From Rhizobium sp. AQ_MP (GTDB lineage Bacteria > Pseudomonadota > Alphaproteobacteria > Rhizobiales > Rhizobiaceae): a DNA stretch of 64,000 nt. A model generated the notes under the pieces. The model was not told the DNA's origin, made no database searches, and worked only from the letters and a program-made list of their open reading frames with translations. Position numbers and translations under genes: made by a program. The stretch is from the NCBI RefSeq assembly GCF_014237835.1, contig NZ_JACJVI010000010.1, forward strand, positions 124,001-188,000, written 5' to 3'. Shown piece after piece: positions 1 through 7,655 of the stretch; within the stretch, counting starts at the first letter, position 1, and each line of letters begins with the position of its first letter.

Positions 1-207
1 TTTGCCATCGACGCTGCTTTGGCTACGGACGGGTTGAGCCAGACTGAACTCATGAGAAAACCTTGTGTCGCATGTCATGTCGATCCGAAGCCGGCATCAT
101 TCCGGCTGTGTATCGGGCACTCTAGGCAGCAGGTTTTGTTTTTGGCTTTCCGGCAACGTTAGAATTTTAGAGGATTTGCATTTTGAGCGACACTTCGGTC
201 ACCAAAA
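1..207. other. Left edge, no supported gene
   Basis: The first frame is open from base 1 to a stop near base 168, but the peptide has no recognisable motif and rhizobial-type codon use is not convincing. It could be the tail of a gene cut by the window edge or simply intergenic DNA. Nothing else was recognised here. Confidence 0.3.
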
Positions 208-468
208 TCAATCCGCCGAGGGCAGACGCCGCATGGTGAACTCGATCTGGTCGCCATCGAGCTGCCGCCAGCTTTCCACCTCCGTCCAGTAGGCGGCCTT
301 GGGGAAGGCGTCGAACCATTCCCGCGCCTTGGCGCGTGCCTCCTCACGGGTCAGGCAATAGGTTTCCCGCACAAACTGGCCGCCCAGCCGTCCGGCGGTC
401 CCGGCGCGGTGGTCGGCAATGCGCTTCTTCAAGCCGGCAAATGGCGGCGGGCCGGGTATCTTCGTCAT
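208..468 (-). CDS. Conserved hypothetical protein, 86 aa
   Basis: Small basic soluble protein with no signal peptide or membrane segment. It opens with MTKIPGPPPFAGLKKR and carries many Arg, Ala and Trp residues; the middle part (TREEARAKAREWFDAFP) looks helical and the end (GDQIEFTMRRLP) looks like a beta strand. It lies divergent to hemF with about 150 bases between the starts, so the two may share a promoter region. Its compact size, GC-rich third positions and good start context support a real gene. I do not recognise a named family and infer no function. Confidence 0.65.
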   Translation of the reverse strand: MTKIPGPPPFAGLKKRIADHRAGTAGRLGGQFVRETYCLTREEARAKAREWFDAFPKAAYWTEVESWRQLDGDQIEFTMRRLPSAD

Positions 469-620
469 GAAATCCCTCGCATGACCGAAGATTAATCCAG
501 GCTAAACCGGAAGGCGAGTCGATTTTAAGGGGACACCCCCGCCCCTATATGGCCGCCCGCGATTTCACCTGATATTCGTTTGCCTTAAGAGAGTTGCCTG
601 AGGAAGTTGAGGGGGACGAC

Positions 621-1535
621 ATGGAGCGACCGGTTCTGGCCAAGGGCCTGCCCGAGGATATCGAGGAGAAGAAGGAAGCGGCGCGCGCCTGGTTCGAAAG
701 CCTGCGCGACACGATCTGCGCCTCCTTCGAAACCCTGGAGAACGAGCTGACGGGACCGATGGCCGACCGTGAGCCCGGTCGCTTCACCGCCAAGGACTGG
801 CTGCGGGAAGAAGGCAAGGGCGGCGGCGGCCGCATGTCGATGATGTATGGCCGCGTTTTCGAGAAGGTCGGCGTGCACACCTCCACCGTGCATGGCGAGT
901 TTTCACCCGAATTCCGCAAGCAGATGCCGGGCGCCGAAGAAGATCCACGCTTCTGGGCGTCAGGCATCTCGTTGATCGCTCATCCGGTCAATCCCCACGT
1001 GCCGACCGTACATATGAACACCCGCATGGTCGTCACCTCCAGCCAGTGGTTCGGCGGCGGTGCGGATCTCACCCCCGTGCTCGACCGCAGGCGGACTGAG
1101 GACGACCCGGACACTCGCCTCTTCCATCGGGCGATGGAAGTCACCTGCGAGCGCCACCCCGACGTGGCGGATTATCCTGCGTATAAGAAGTGGTGCGACG
1201 AGTACTTCTTCCTGCCCCATCGCAACGAAGCGCGCGGCATCGGCGGCATCTTTTTCGACTGGCTGACGGCGGACGAGGAAAAAGGTGGCTGGAACGCAAA
1301 TTTTGCCTTCGTCCAGGATGTCGGCCGCGCCTTCAATCTCGTCTATCCGAAGATCGTCCGGACGAATTTCAACAATCCCTGGACGGATGAAGATCGCGAA
1401 GAACAGCTCGTGAGACGCGGCCGCTACGTCGAGTTTAACCTGCTTTATGACCGTGGCACGATCTTCGGTCTGAAGACCGGCGGCAACGTCGAATCAATCC
1501 TGTCCTCGCTGCCGCCACTGGTCCGCTATCCCTGA
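621..1535 (+). CDS. hemF: Oxygen-dependent coproporphyrinogen III oxidase
   Basis: Converts coproporphyrinogen III to protoporphyrinogen IX with molecular oxygen, a late cytoplasmic step of heme synthesis. The 304-residue product has the usual HemF length. Family signatures are visible: NTRM near residue 133, [11 protein letters not shown] near 142-152, and a C-terminal stretch with [10 protein letters not shown] and later [17 protein letters not shown]. The ATG at 621 follows GAGGGGGAC at a suitable distance and gives the N-terminus [15 protein letters not shown]; an in-frame TTG at 594 would add nine residues and has no better signal. The gene stands alone, divergent from the small gene on its left. 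Confidence 0.96.
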   Translation: MERPVLAKGLPEDIEEKKEAARAWFESLRDTICASFETLENELTGPMADREPGRFTAKDWLREEGKGGGGRMSMMYGRVFEKVGVHTSTVHGEFSPEFRKQMPGAEEDPRFWASGISLIAHPVNPHVPTVHMNTRMVVTSSQWFGGGADLTPVLDRRRTEDDPDTRLFHRAMEVTCERHPDVADYPAYKKWCDEYFFLPHRNEARGIGGIFFDWLTADEEKGGWNANFAFVQDVGRAFNLVYPKIVRTNFNNPWTDEDREEQLVRRGRYVEFNLLYDRGTIFGLKTGGNVESILSSLPPLVRYP

Positions 1536-1706
1536 TCCATCGGGATACCGCTGACATTCGATAAGTGCCGCTTGTTCACAAAAAAGAATGGGCGGCGATT
1601 TCCGTCGGTTACGACATTGTGTGTCGGAAACTTGACACTTTGCATTGCACATGAGGTGGACACGTCTCATTCTGGCTCCGCACGCAGTATCGAGGAGGAG
1701 ATTGCG

Positions 1707-1982
1707 ATGACCCCGTCAAGCACAGTGTCCGTGTCCCGCGTGAGTGAGCCAGCAGACCGTGCGATCGAAGCGCCCGAACTGATCGATCGCCTGGCCGAGC
1801 AGTTGCGTCAGTCGAGTGACGTCGACCTGCCCCATTCCTACTTCGTCGAACAGGTTCGCCTGGGTCTGGCCGGCAAGGATCTCGCCGACCGCCTTGCCGC
1901 CAACGACATCGAGACCGGCGGCCATCGCGGCAAGCGCCAGCCGGCGCGCTCGGTCTTCCATGCCTGGGCCATGCCCGATTGA
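1707..1982 (+). CDS. Hypothetical protein, 91 aa
   Basis: Short soluble protein starting MTPSSTVSVSRVSEPADR. A strong ribosome binding site (GAGGAGGAG) sits six bases before the ATG, which favours this start over an upstream in-frame codon at 1572. The middle contains an acidic helical region (ELIDRLAEQLRQSSDVDLPHS) and the end is GHRGKRQPARSVFHAWAMPD. It is followed by a clear rho-independent terminator, so it is probably a single-gene transcript. No family recognised. Confidence 0.6.
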   Translation: MTPSSTVSVSRVSEPADRAIEAPELIDRLAEQLRQSSDVDLPHSYFVEQVRLGLAGKDLADRLAANDIETGGHRGKRQPARSVFHAWAMPD

Positions 1983-2014
1983 TATGATCCAATCCACCGC
2001 GTCGGTTGTCCCTT

Positions 2015-2042
2015 GCCCGCACCCCGTGCGGGCATTTTTTTG
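2015..2042 (+). terminator. Rho-independent terminator
   Basis: Perfect 8-bp stem GCCCGCAC / GTGCGGGC with a three-base loop, followed by seven T residues. It lies 33 bases after the stop of the 91-aa gene. Confidence 0.9.
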
Positions 2043-2113
2043 TTGGCTGGAGCCGAACCGGAAGGCCCGCGACCGAGTTTGAGTTGCACCAGGCAACCAA
2101 GGAGGAGACGATC

Positions 2114-2302
2114 ATGAAGCACTTCGAATGCGGAACCCTGGTCCCGGGCTGCGAGTGGCATACGCGTGCCGACGAAGAGGCGGAAGTGATCAGGCGCGTC
2201 GTTGACCATCTGCGCGTGACCCATGGAGAAGAGCTCATCCGACCCGCGACGGTAGACCACATCAAGGAACGGATTCGCGACGAGCAGACCACGCCGACCT
2301 GA
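2114..2302 (+). CDS. DUF1059-type small protein, 62 aa
   Basis: Very short protein opening MKHFECGTLVPGCEWHTRAD and continuing with EEAEVIRRVVDHLRVTHGEE. The pattern of an N-terminal Cys-Gly, a PGC motif, then an amphipathic helix ending in H-x-x-x-x-H-G is that of DUF1059, a family of small proteins of unknown function. The start at 2114 follows an AAGGAGGAG ribosome binding site; the longer in-frame version from 2006 would run through the preceding terminator and is rejected. It converges on the fasciclin gene, with a shared hairpin between them. Confidence 0.8.
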   Translation: MKHFECGTLVPGCEWHTRADEEAEVIRRVVDHLRVTHGEELIRPATVDHIKERIRDEQTTPT

Positions 2303-2320
2303 ATGTGCGAACGAGAGGGA

Positions 2321-2345
2321 ACGGAGCCCGACTTTCGGGCTCCGT
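2321..2345. terminator. Bidirectional terminator hairpin
   Basis: Perfect 10-bp stem ACGGAGCCCG / CGGGCTCCGT with a five-base loop between two convergent genes. It lacks a T run, so termination strength is uncertain. Confidence 0.6.
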
Positions 2346-2363
2346 CCGCTGCACCGGGAACGA

Positions 2364-2852
2364 TCAGCTGCTCGGCAGCATGACCTTGTCGATCACGTGG
2401 ATGACGCCGTTGTCTGTCTTGATGTCGGCGGTCACCACATTCGCGCCGTCGACGGTGACACCACCGCCCGACTTGGAGACAGCGAGTGTCCGGTCACCGC
2501 CGCTTTTCAGCGTGCGGACATGGATCGTGCGACCCGGCAGCATGGTCGAGGTCAGTTCGCGACCCACCACATGGTAGCTCAGGATTGCCGCCAGCTGGTC
2601 CTTGTTTTCCGGCTTGAGCAGGTTTTCGACCGTGCCGGCTGGAAGGGCTGCAAAGGCCTCGTCGGTCGGGGCGAAGACGGTCAGCGGACCGCCGCCCGAG
2701 AGCGCGTCAACAAGGCCGGCAGCCTGGGCTGCGGCGAGCAGCGTCTTGAAGCTGCCCGCCTGCTGGGCGGTTTCGACGATATTGGCGGCATTGGCCGAAG
2801 ATGCGGCGAGCGTGATCCCGGCGGCGGCGAAGGTAAGAGCGATGCGTTTCAT
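2364..2852 (-). CDS. Secreted fasciclin (FAS1) domain protein
   Basis: The 162-residue product has a cleavable signal peptide (MKRIALTFAAAGITLAASSANA) followed by one FAS1 domain. Family hallmarks are visible: GPLTVFAPTDEAFAALP near residues 62-78, LSYHVVGRELTS near 102-113, and the closing TDNGVIHVIDKVMLPS. FAS1 domains mediate adhesion in secreted or surface proteins, and single-domain versions are common in alphaproteobacteria; a periplasmic or surface role is inferred. The ATG at 2852 follows an AGGAGGG site, which rules out the much longer open frame to 3071. It stands alone. Confidence 0.92.
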   Translation of the reverse strand: MKRIALTFAAAGITLAASSANAANIVETAQQAGSFKTLLAAAQAAGLVDALSGGGPLTVFAPTDEAFAALPAGTVENLLKPENKDQLAAILSYHVVGRELTSTMLPGRTIHVRTLKSGGDRTLAVSKSGGGVTVDGANVVTADIKTDNGVIHVIDKVMLPSS

Positions 2853-3027
2853 GGAAGTCCCTCCTCTGAAAGGCCTGACCGACGTCATGTCGATCCTGTA
2901 AAGCCGAAAGGGATACGCAGCCGAAATGCCTGCCGGATCGCGTGAGCGCGGACACTCTTTATTGACTAACACGGCATGAACCGAAACCGCGTCCCAGCGT
3001 ATTGGCTTACCTTGATGTTCGCAAAGC

Positions 3028-4299
3028 TCAGGCCTTCGCCAGCGTCTCCAGCCGAGCCAATAGGTCGTCACGGGTCAGATTGAACTGCGAGGCGATCCAG
3101 CCCTCTTCCAGCTTGCCGAGGATCTCGCCAACCTTTGGCCCAGCCGGAATGCCGGCAGCCAGCACATCGCTTCCCTTGATCGGAAGCACCGGCCGCACGA
3201 AGCCTTCCGCCCGTTTCAGCAGCGCAAACAACCGCGCACTGCGCGCCATCGCCTTCTGGTCTCCCTCGGCGCGGGCCCTAGCGGAGGCCAGCTCCAGCTT
3301 CAACATCGAGATCATTCCATCCTTGCCGAAGCGGTAGAGATCGCGGTCGAAGGCAACATCGGTCACCGTCTCCTGCGGCTTCGGCGCCCTGGCAAACCGA
3401 TCCAGCGCCAGCGCTTCCGCATTCGAAAGCCGAAGCCGTTCCGACAGCGTCACCAGCCGTGCGGCATCCTTCGGCACGATCGAGCAGAGGCGGAGCAGTG
3501 GATCCGGAGCCCAACCCAAAGCCTGCTCGGCCGCGATCAGTCCCGGGATCGCATCGATCCCCCATTTCTCCGTCTCCGGCAGGATCTCGGTGAGCACCGC
3601 CGACTGCCGCATCCAGAGCAGCGCCCGTCCCGGGTCGCGCGCGGAAAGGAGCTTCTTCATTTCCGCCCAGACCCGCTCGGCCGACAGCGTCTTGAGCTGC
3701 GTCCGCGCCCGCGCACAGGCCTTCAGCCCCTCGGCATCGGGCCGACCGCTGCCATAATGGGCAAAGAAGCGGAAGAAGCGCAGAACCCTCAGATAATCCT
3801 CGGCGATCCGCTGCTCGGCGCTGCCGATGAAACGCACCGTCTTGGTCTCGATATCGGCCAAGCCACCGACCAGATCGACGACCTCGCCATCGGCGCCGAC
3901 ATAAAGCGCATTGATGGTCAGATCGCGCCGGTCGGCATCCTCCTGCCACGTCGCACCGAAGGCGACCTGGGCATGCCGTCCATTGGTCTCGACGTCACGC
4001 CGGAGCGTCGTCACCTCATAACCCTTGCCATCGACAACGAGCGTCACCGTGCCGTGCTCGATCCCCGTCGGCACCGCCTTGATCCCCTTGGCCGCAGCGC
4101 GTCCGCTCACCTCTTCCGGCAGAAGCGTCGTGGCCAGATCGATATCGCCGACCGGCAGCCCCATCAGGCTGTTGCGCACCGCGCCACCGACCACCCGCGT
4201 CTCCGCACCGCCGCTGTTGAGGAGCGTCATGATCCGTTGCAACGCGGGCGCCTGGAACCAGTCGCGATCGGCCAGATTGGTCATGCCCAGATTGGTCAT
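3028..4299 (-). CDS. cca: CCA tRNA nucleotidyltransferase / poly(A) polymerase family
   Basis: Adds or repairs the 3-prime CCA end of tRNAs in the cytoplasm. The 423-residue protein has the class II nucleotidyltransferase head with RVVGGAVRNSLMG (residues 36-46) and the metal-binding DID at 52-54, then RRDLTINALYV and the EDYLRVLRFFRFFAHYG segment of the neck domain. The C-terminal half is helical, as in the alphaproteobacterial CCA/PcnB group. Its ATG overlaps the TGA of the upstream Nudix gene in an ATGA, so translation is probably coupled. Sequence alone cannot separate a CCA-adding from a poly(A) polymerase activity, but this form is the usual CCA enzyme in Rhizobiales. Confidence 0.9.
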   Translation of the reverse strand: MTNLGMTNLADRDWFQAPALQRIMTLLNSGGAETRVVGGAVRNSLMGLPVGDIDLATTLLPEEVSGRAAAKGIKAVPTGIEHGTVTLVVDGKGYEVTTLRRDVETNGRHAQVAFGATWQEDADRRDLTINALYVGADGEVVDLVGGLADIETKTVRFIGSAEQRIAEDYLRVLRFFRFFAHYGSGRPDAEGLKACARARTQLKTLSAERVWAEMKKLLSARDPGRALLWMRQSAVLTEILPETEKWGIDAIPGLIAAEQALGWAPDPLLRLCSIVPKDAARLVTLSERLRLSNAEALALDRFARAPKPQETVTDVAFDRDLYRFGKDGMISMLKLELASARARAEGDQKAMARSARLFALLKRAEGFVRPVLPIKGSDVLAAGIPAGPKVGEILGKLEEGWIASQFNLTRDDLLARLETLAKA

Positions 4300-4928
4300 G
4301 CATAGAGCCTTTCATAAAGCGTCCGGATGATCCCGGCCGTAATGCCCCAGATATGCCGTTCGCGATAGGGCATCACGTAGAAGTGCCGGACACTCCCCTG
4401 CCACATCCGGCTGTCCTGCCGATGATTGGCCGGATCCATCAGGAAGGACAAGGGCACCTCGAAGACGCTGTCCACTTCATCCGGATTGAGTGTCAGTTCA
4501 AAGCCCGGCTGCACCACCGCCAGCACCGGCTGGATCCGGAAACCGGTTCCCGAGAGATATTTCGGCAGCCGTCCGACAGTCTCGACGAAGCGGCGATCGA
4601 GGCCGATCTCCTCTTCCGCCTCGCGCAGCGCCGCCTCTTCGGGGGAGGCATCCGTCGCATCGATGCCACCGCCGGGAAAAGCGATCTGCCCCGCATGCTT
4701 GCGCAGCTTGTCGGTGCGCTGGGTCAGAATGATCCGCGCATTGTCGCAATCGTCGATCACGCCGATCAGGACCGCGGCATCCTTCAGCTTCAGTTGCTCG
4801 ATCTGCAGGATGCTGTCGCGATTGAGCACATGGTCGCCATGGTCGCGCCAGGCATGTTCGAGCGGCGCGCCGACCTGCTGGAGCGCCCGGCGGCGAAAAT
4901 CATCGGCGGTGAAAGTCTTGAAGCTCAT
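4296..4928 (-). CDS. Nudix hydrolase, CoA pyrophosphatase type
   Basis: The 210-residue protein has the complete Nudix box: G-x5-E-x7-REAEEEIGL between residues 88 and 110. It is preceded by LTQRTDKLRKHAGQIAFPGG, the extra signature of the NudL/CoA-pyrophosphatase subgroup (UPF0035). Members cleave CoA or its derivatives to phosphopantetheine and 3-prime,5-prime-ADP; this activity is inferred from the motif. The gene is central in a tightly packed operon: its start overlaps the stop of the DUF1285 gene and its stop overlaps the start of cca, both by four bases (ATGA). This gene order is common in rhizobia. Confidence 0.9.
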   Translation of the reverse strand: MSFKTFTADDFRRRALQQVGAPLEHAWRDHGDHVLNRDSILQIEQLKLKDAAVLIGVIDDCDNARIILTQRTDKLRKHAGQIAFPGGGIDATDASPEEAALREAEEEIGLDRRFVETVGRLPKYLSGTGFRIQPVLAVVQPGFELTLNPDEVDSVFEVPLSFLMDPANHRQDSRMWQGSVRHFYVMPYRERHIWGITAGIIRTLYERLYA

Positions 4929-5548
4929 CGCGACAGTCGATCGAGTTCATCGGCAGGCATGATCGGGAAGATGTGTCCGCGCGACCGGACGGCAAACATC
5001 GCCTTGCCATCGACCTCGACCACCTCGCCTCGCTCGACAAGATCATACATGACGGCGCGCGAAACGAGAGCCTCCAGACGTCCGCGGACGGAGAGATACG
5101 GCTTCAGTTCGTGGTTCTCCCCGGCAATCTCGAAGCGCAGCTTGTGCTCCGGCCCGGCCTCGACGACGTCGCCGACATTGGTGCGGAACGTCAGCACCGA
5201 CTCACCTGCTTCTTCGGTCGCGCTCATCTCCACCGCGATGAAATGCGCATCCTGAACACGGATGCCGACCTTTTCCACAGGCGTGACGAGATAGGTTTTG
5301 CCGTCCTCGTCCTTGCGCAGAACGGTCGAAAACAGGCGCACCAGGGGCTCCCGCCCGATCGGCGTCCCCATGTAGAACCAGGTGCCATCGGCGCGGATTT
5401 CCATGTCGAGATCGCCGCAGAAGGGCGGTTCCCAGCGTTCCACCGGCGGTAGCGTCGCCTTTCCGCCCGATGTTTGCGCTGACGCGCGCGAAATCAGCGC
5501 GGCAAGCCCTGCCGCATCCGTCGTCGCCTTCAGCCCATTACCTGCCAT
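4925..5548 (-). CDS. DUF1285 family protein
   Basis: Soluble 207-residue protein of the DUF1285 family, whose function is unknown. Typical segments are PPVERWEPPFCGDLDMEIRADGTWFYMGTPI (residues about 35-65), REPLVRLFSTVLRKDEDG and YLVTPVEKVGIRVQDAHFIA. It is the first gene of the DUF1285-Nudix-cca operon, and both downstream junctions are ATGA overlaps. Its ATG is 160 bases from the divergent moxR start, so that interval should hold both promoters. Confidence 0.85.
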   Translation of the reverse strand: MAGNGLKATTDAAGLAALISRASAQTSGGKATLPPVERWEPPFCGDLDMEIRADGTWFYMGTPIGREPLVRLFSTVLRKDEDGKTYLVTPVEKVGIRVQDAHFIAVEMSATEEAGESVLTFRTNVGDVVEAGPEHKLRFEIAGENHELKPYLSVRGRLEALVSRAVMYDLVERGEVVEVDGKAMFAVRSRGHIFPIMPADELDRLSR

Positions 5549-5707
5549 CTTTGCGTCCCGGTTTGTCTTCAGTTCATAACAGTCACGAGATAGTCATTCG
5601 AAACGTCCTTGTCAGCCGCCCTCTCGCCAATAAGTTAGTTTCAGTAACATGCACCTTCGCGCGTCCGTTCGATTCGCCGGACCAGGCCAAACCAATTGGA
5701 GCAGACC

Positions 5708-6721
5708 ATGGGCATGATGCCACATCCCGATGCCGCACTGGATGAGAAGGCGATTGTCGAGCAGGCCGAAAAGGCGCTGGCCGATATCGCATCGATCCGC
5801 CAGGAAGTGGCCAAGGTGATCTTCGGCCAGGAAAAGGTCGTCGAAAACACCCTGCTCGCAATCCTTTCCGGTGGCCATGCGCTGCTCGTCGGTGTCCCGG
5901 GTCTCGCCAAGACCAAGCTCGTTACGACCCTTGGCACGGTTCTGGGCCTCGATGCCAACCGCATCCAGTTCACGCCGGACCTCATGCCCTCGGACATTCT
6001 CGGCACGGAAGTCATGGACCAGGATGAGACGGGACGCCGCTCCTTCCGTTTCGTCAAGGGCCCCGTGTTCGCCCAGCTGCTGATGGCCGACGAAATCAAC
6101 CGCGCAAGCCCGCGTACCCAGTCCGCTCTGCTGCAGTCGATGCAGGAATACCACGTCACCATCGCCGGCCAGCCCTACCAGCTGCCCGCGCCCTTCCACG
6201 TGCTCGCGACCCAGAACCCGCTGGAGCAGGAAGGCACCTACCCGCTTCCCGAGGCCCAGCTCGACCGCTTCCTGCTGCAGGTCGACGTTCTCTATCCCGA
6301 ACTCGCCGCCGAACGGCAGATCCTTCTTGAAACCACCGGGGTCAGCGACCGCCGCGCCAGTGCCGTCATCAACAGCGAGCGGCTGATGGAAATCCAGAAG
6401 CTCATCCGCCAGATGCCGGTGTCCGACACCGTCGTCGATGCGATCCTCTCGCTCGTCCGCTCGGCCCGCCCGGGCCATGGCAATGCATCGACCGACAAGA
6501 ACGTCGCCTGGGGTCCCGGCCCCCGCGCCGGCCAGGCCCTGATGCTCTGCGCCCGTGCCCGCGCCCTCTATGAAGGTCGCCTCGCTCCCTCCATCGACGA
6601 CGTGCATGCACTCGCCGAACCGGTGCTTGAACACCGCATGGCGCTGACCTTTGCGGCCCGCGCCGAGGGCATGACCGTCCGCGACGTCATCGCGGGCCTC
6701 GTTTCCGACCTGCGCAAGTAA
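5708..6721 (+). CDS. MoxR-family AAA+ ATPase
   Basis: The 337-residue MoxR ATPase carries Walker A GVPGLAKT (residues 62-69), Walker B LLMADEINRA near 121-130, and the MoxR signature ASPRTQSALLQSMQEYHVT with sensor 1 FHVLATQNPLEQEGTYPLPEAQ shortly after. MoxR ATPases act as chaperone-like motors with von Willebrand-type partners in maturation or stress pathways of the envelope; the substrate here is unknown. The ATG at 5708 follows TTGGAG at good spacing; a TTG at 5696 is the less likely alternative. First gene of a four-gene operon whose later members are the usual MoxR partners. Confidence 0.95.
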   Translation: MGMMPHPDAALDEKAIVEQAEKALADIASIRQEVAKVIFGQEKVVENTLLAILSGGHALLVGVPGLAKTKLVTTLGTVLGLDANRIQFTPDLMPSDILGTEVMDQDETGRRSFRFVKGPVFAQLLMADEINRASPRTQSALLQSMQEYHVTIAGQPYQLPAPFHVLATQNPLEQEGTYPLPEAQLDRFLLQVDVLYPELAAERQILLETTGVSDRRASAVINSERLMEIQKLIRQMPVSDTVVDAILSLVRSARPGHGNASTDKNVAWGPGPRAGQALMLCARARALYEGRLAPSIDDVHALAEPVLEHRMALTFAARAEGMTVRDVIAGLVSDLRK

Positions 6722-6737
6722 GGGAGGCTTTGACCGC

Positions 6738-7655
6738 GTGGCATCGATCGGCCAGATCGTCGAGCAGACAGCCGGCAGCGAAGTCCTGAAGCGCGCGCGC
6801 CAGCGCGCCGTGCTGGTGCCTGACTGCATGGTCGAGGCAAAACGTATCGCCAACACGGTCATTGCCGGCTGGCATGGTCGCCGCAAGCGCGGCATCGGCG
6901 AAAACTTCTGGCAGTTCCGCCCCTATGCCGATGGCGAGAGCTTCTCGCGCATCGACTGGCGCCGCTCGGCCCGCGACGACCACATGTATATCCGGGACCG
7001 CGAATGGGAGGCGGCTCACACCGTCTGGCTCTGGGCCGACATGTCGCCGTCGATGATGTACAAGTCGACGCTCGCCTCGGTCTCCAAGGAAAGCCGCGCT
7101 CTCGTCCTGATGCTGGCGCTCGCCGAAATCCTCGCCCGCTCCGGCGAGCGCATCGGCTGTCCCGGCATCATGGAACCGATCTCCGCCCGCAACGCTGCCG
7201 AGCGCTTGGCAACCGCCATCATGCACGCGCCGCTGACCGAAGGCCTGCCCGACACCCGCATGATCCGGGGTTCCAGCGACATCGTGCTGATCGGCGATTT
7301 CCTCGACGATGCTGACCGGGTGATGGAACGCATCACGCCGCTCGCCCGCCGCGGCCTGCGCGGCCATGTGGTCGAAGTCGCCGATCCCGCCGAAGAGACC
7401 TTCCCCTATACCGGCCGCACCGAATTCACCGATCCCGAAACCGGCCAAAAGCTAACCTCCGGCCGCGCCGAGACGCTGCGTGACGACTACCAGCAGGCCT
7501 ATCTCGCCCGCCGCGAATCCATGTCGGACCAACTCCGCCGCATGGGCTGGAGCTTCACCCACAACCGCACCGATCGCCTCGCTTCCGAGGCCCTCGTCGC
7601 CGTCCACATGCACCTGTCGGGCATGCCACCCGCAGTCAACAGGAGTGGGGGCTGA
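6738..7655 (+). CDS. DUF58 domain protein (MoxR operon)
   Basis: The 305-residue product belongs to DUF58, found almost always next to moxR. The signature RPYADGESFSRIDWRRSAR lies near residues 62-80, followed by a von Willebrand-like fold with WLWADMSPSM, where the D-x-S-x-S-type metal site is incomplete. It has no membrane segment. The GTG start at 6738 follows GGGAGG, 16 bases after moxR. Its stop overlaps the next start (TGATG), so translation is coupled. Function: presumed partner or adaptor of the MoxR ATPase, inferred from context. Confidence 0.92.
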   Translation: MASIGQIVEQTAGSEVLKRARQRAVLVPDCMVEAKRIANTVIAGWHGRRKRGIGENFWQFRPYADGESFSRIDWRRSARDDHMYIRDREWEAAHTVWLWADMSPSMMYKSTLASVSKESRALVLMLALAEILARSGERIGCPGIMEPISARNAAERLATAIMHAPLTEGLPDTRMIRGSSDIVLIGDFLDDADRVMERITPLARRGLRGHVVEVADPAEETFPYTGRTEFTDPETGQKLTSGRAETLRDDYQQAYLARRESMSDQLRRMGWSFTHNRTDRLASEALVAVHMHLSGMPPAVNRSGG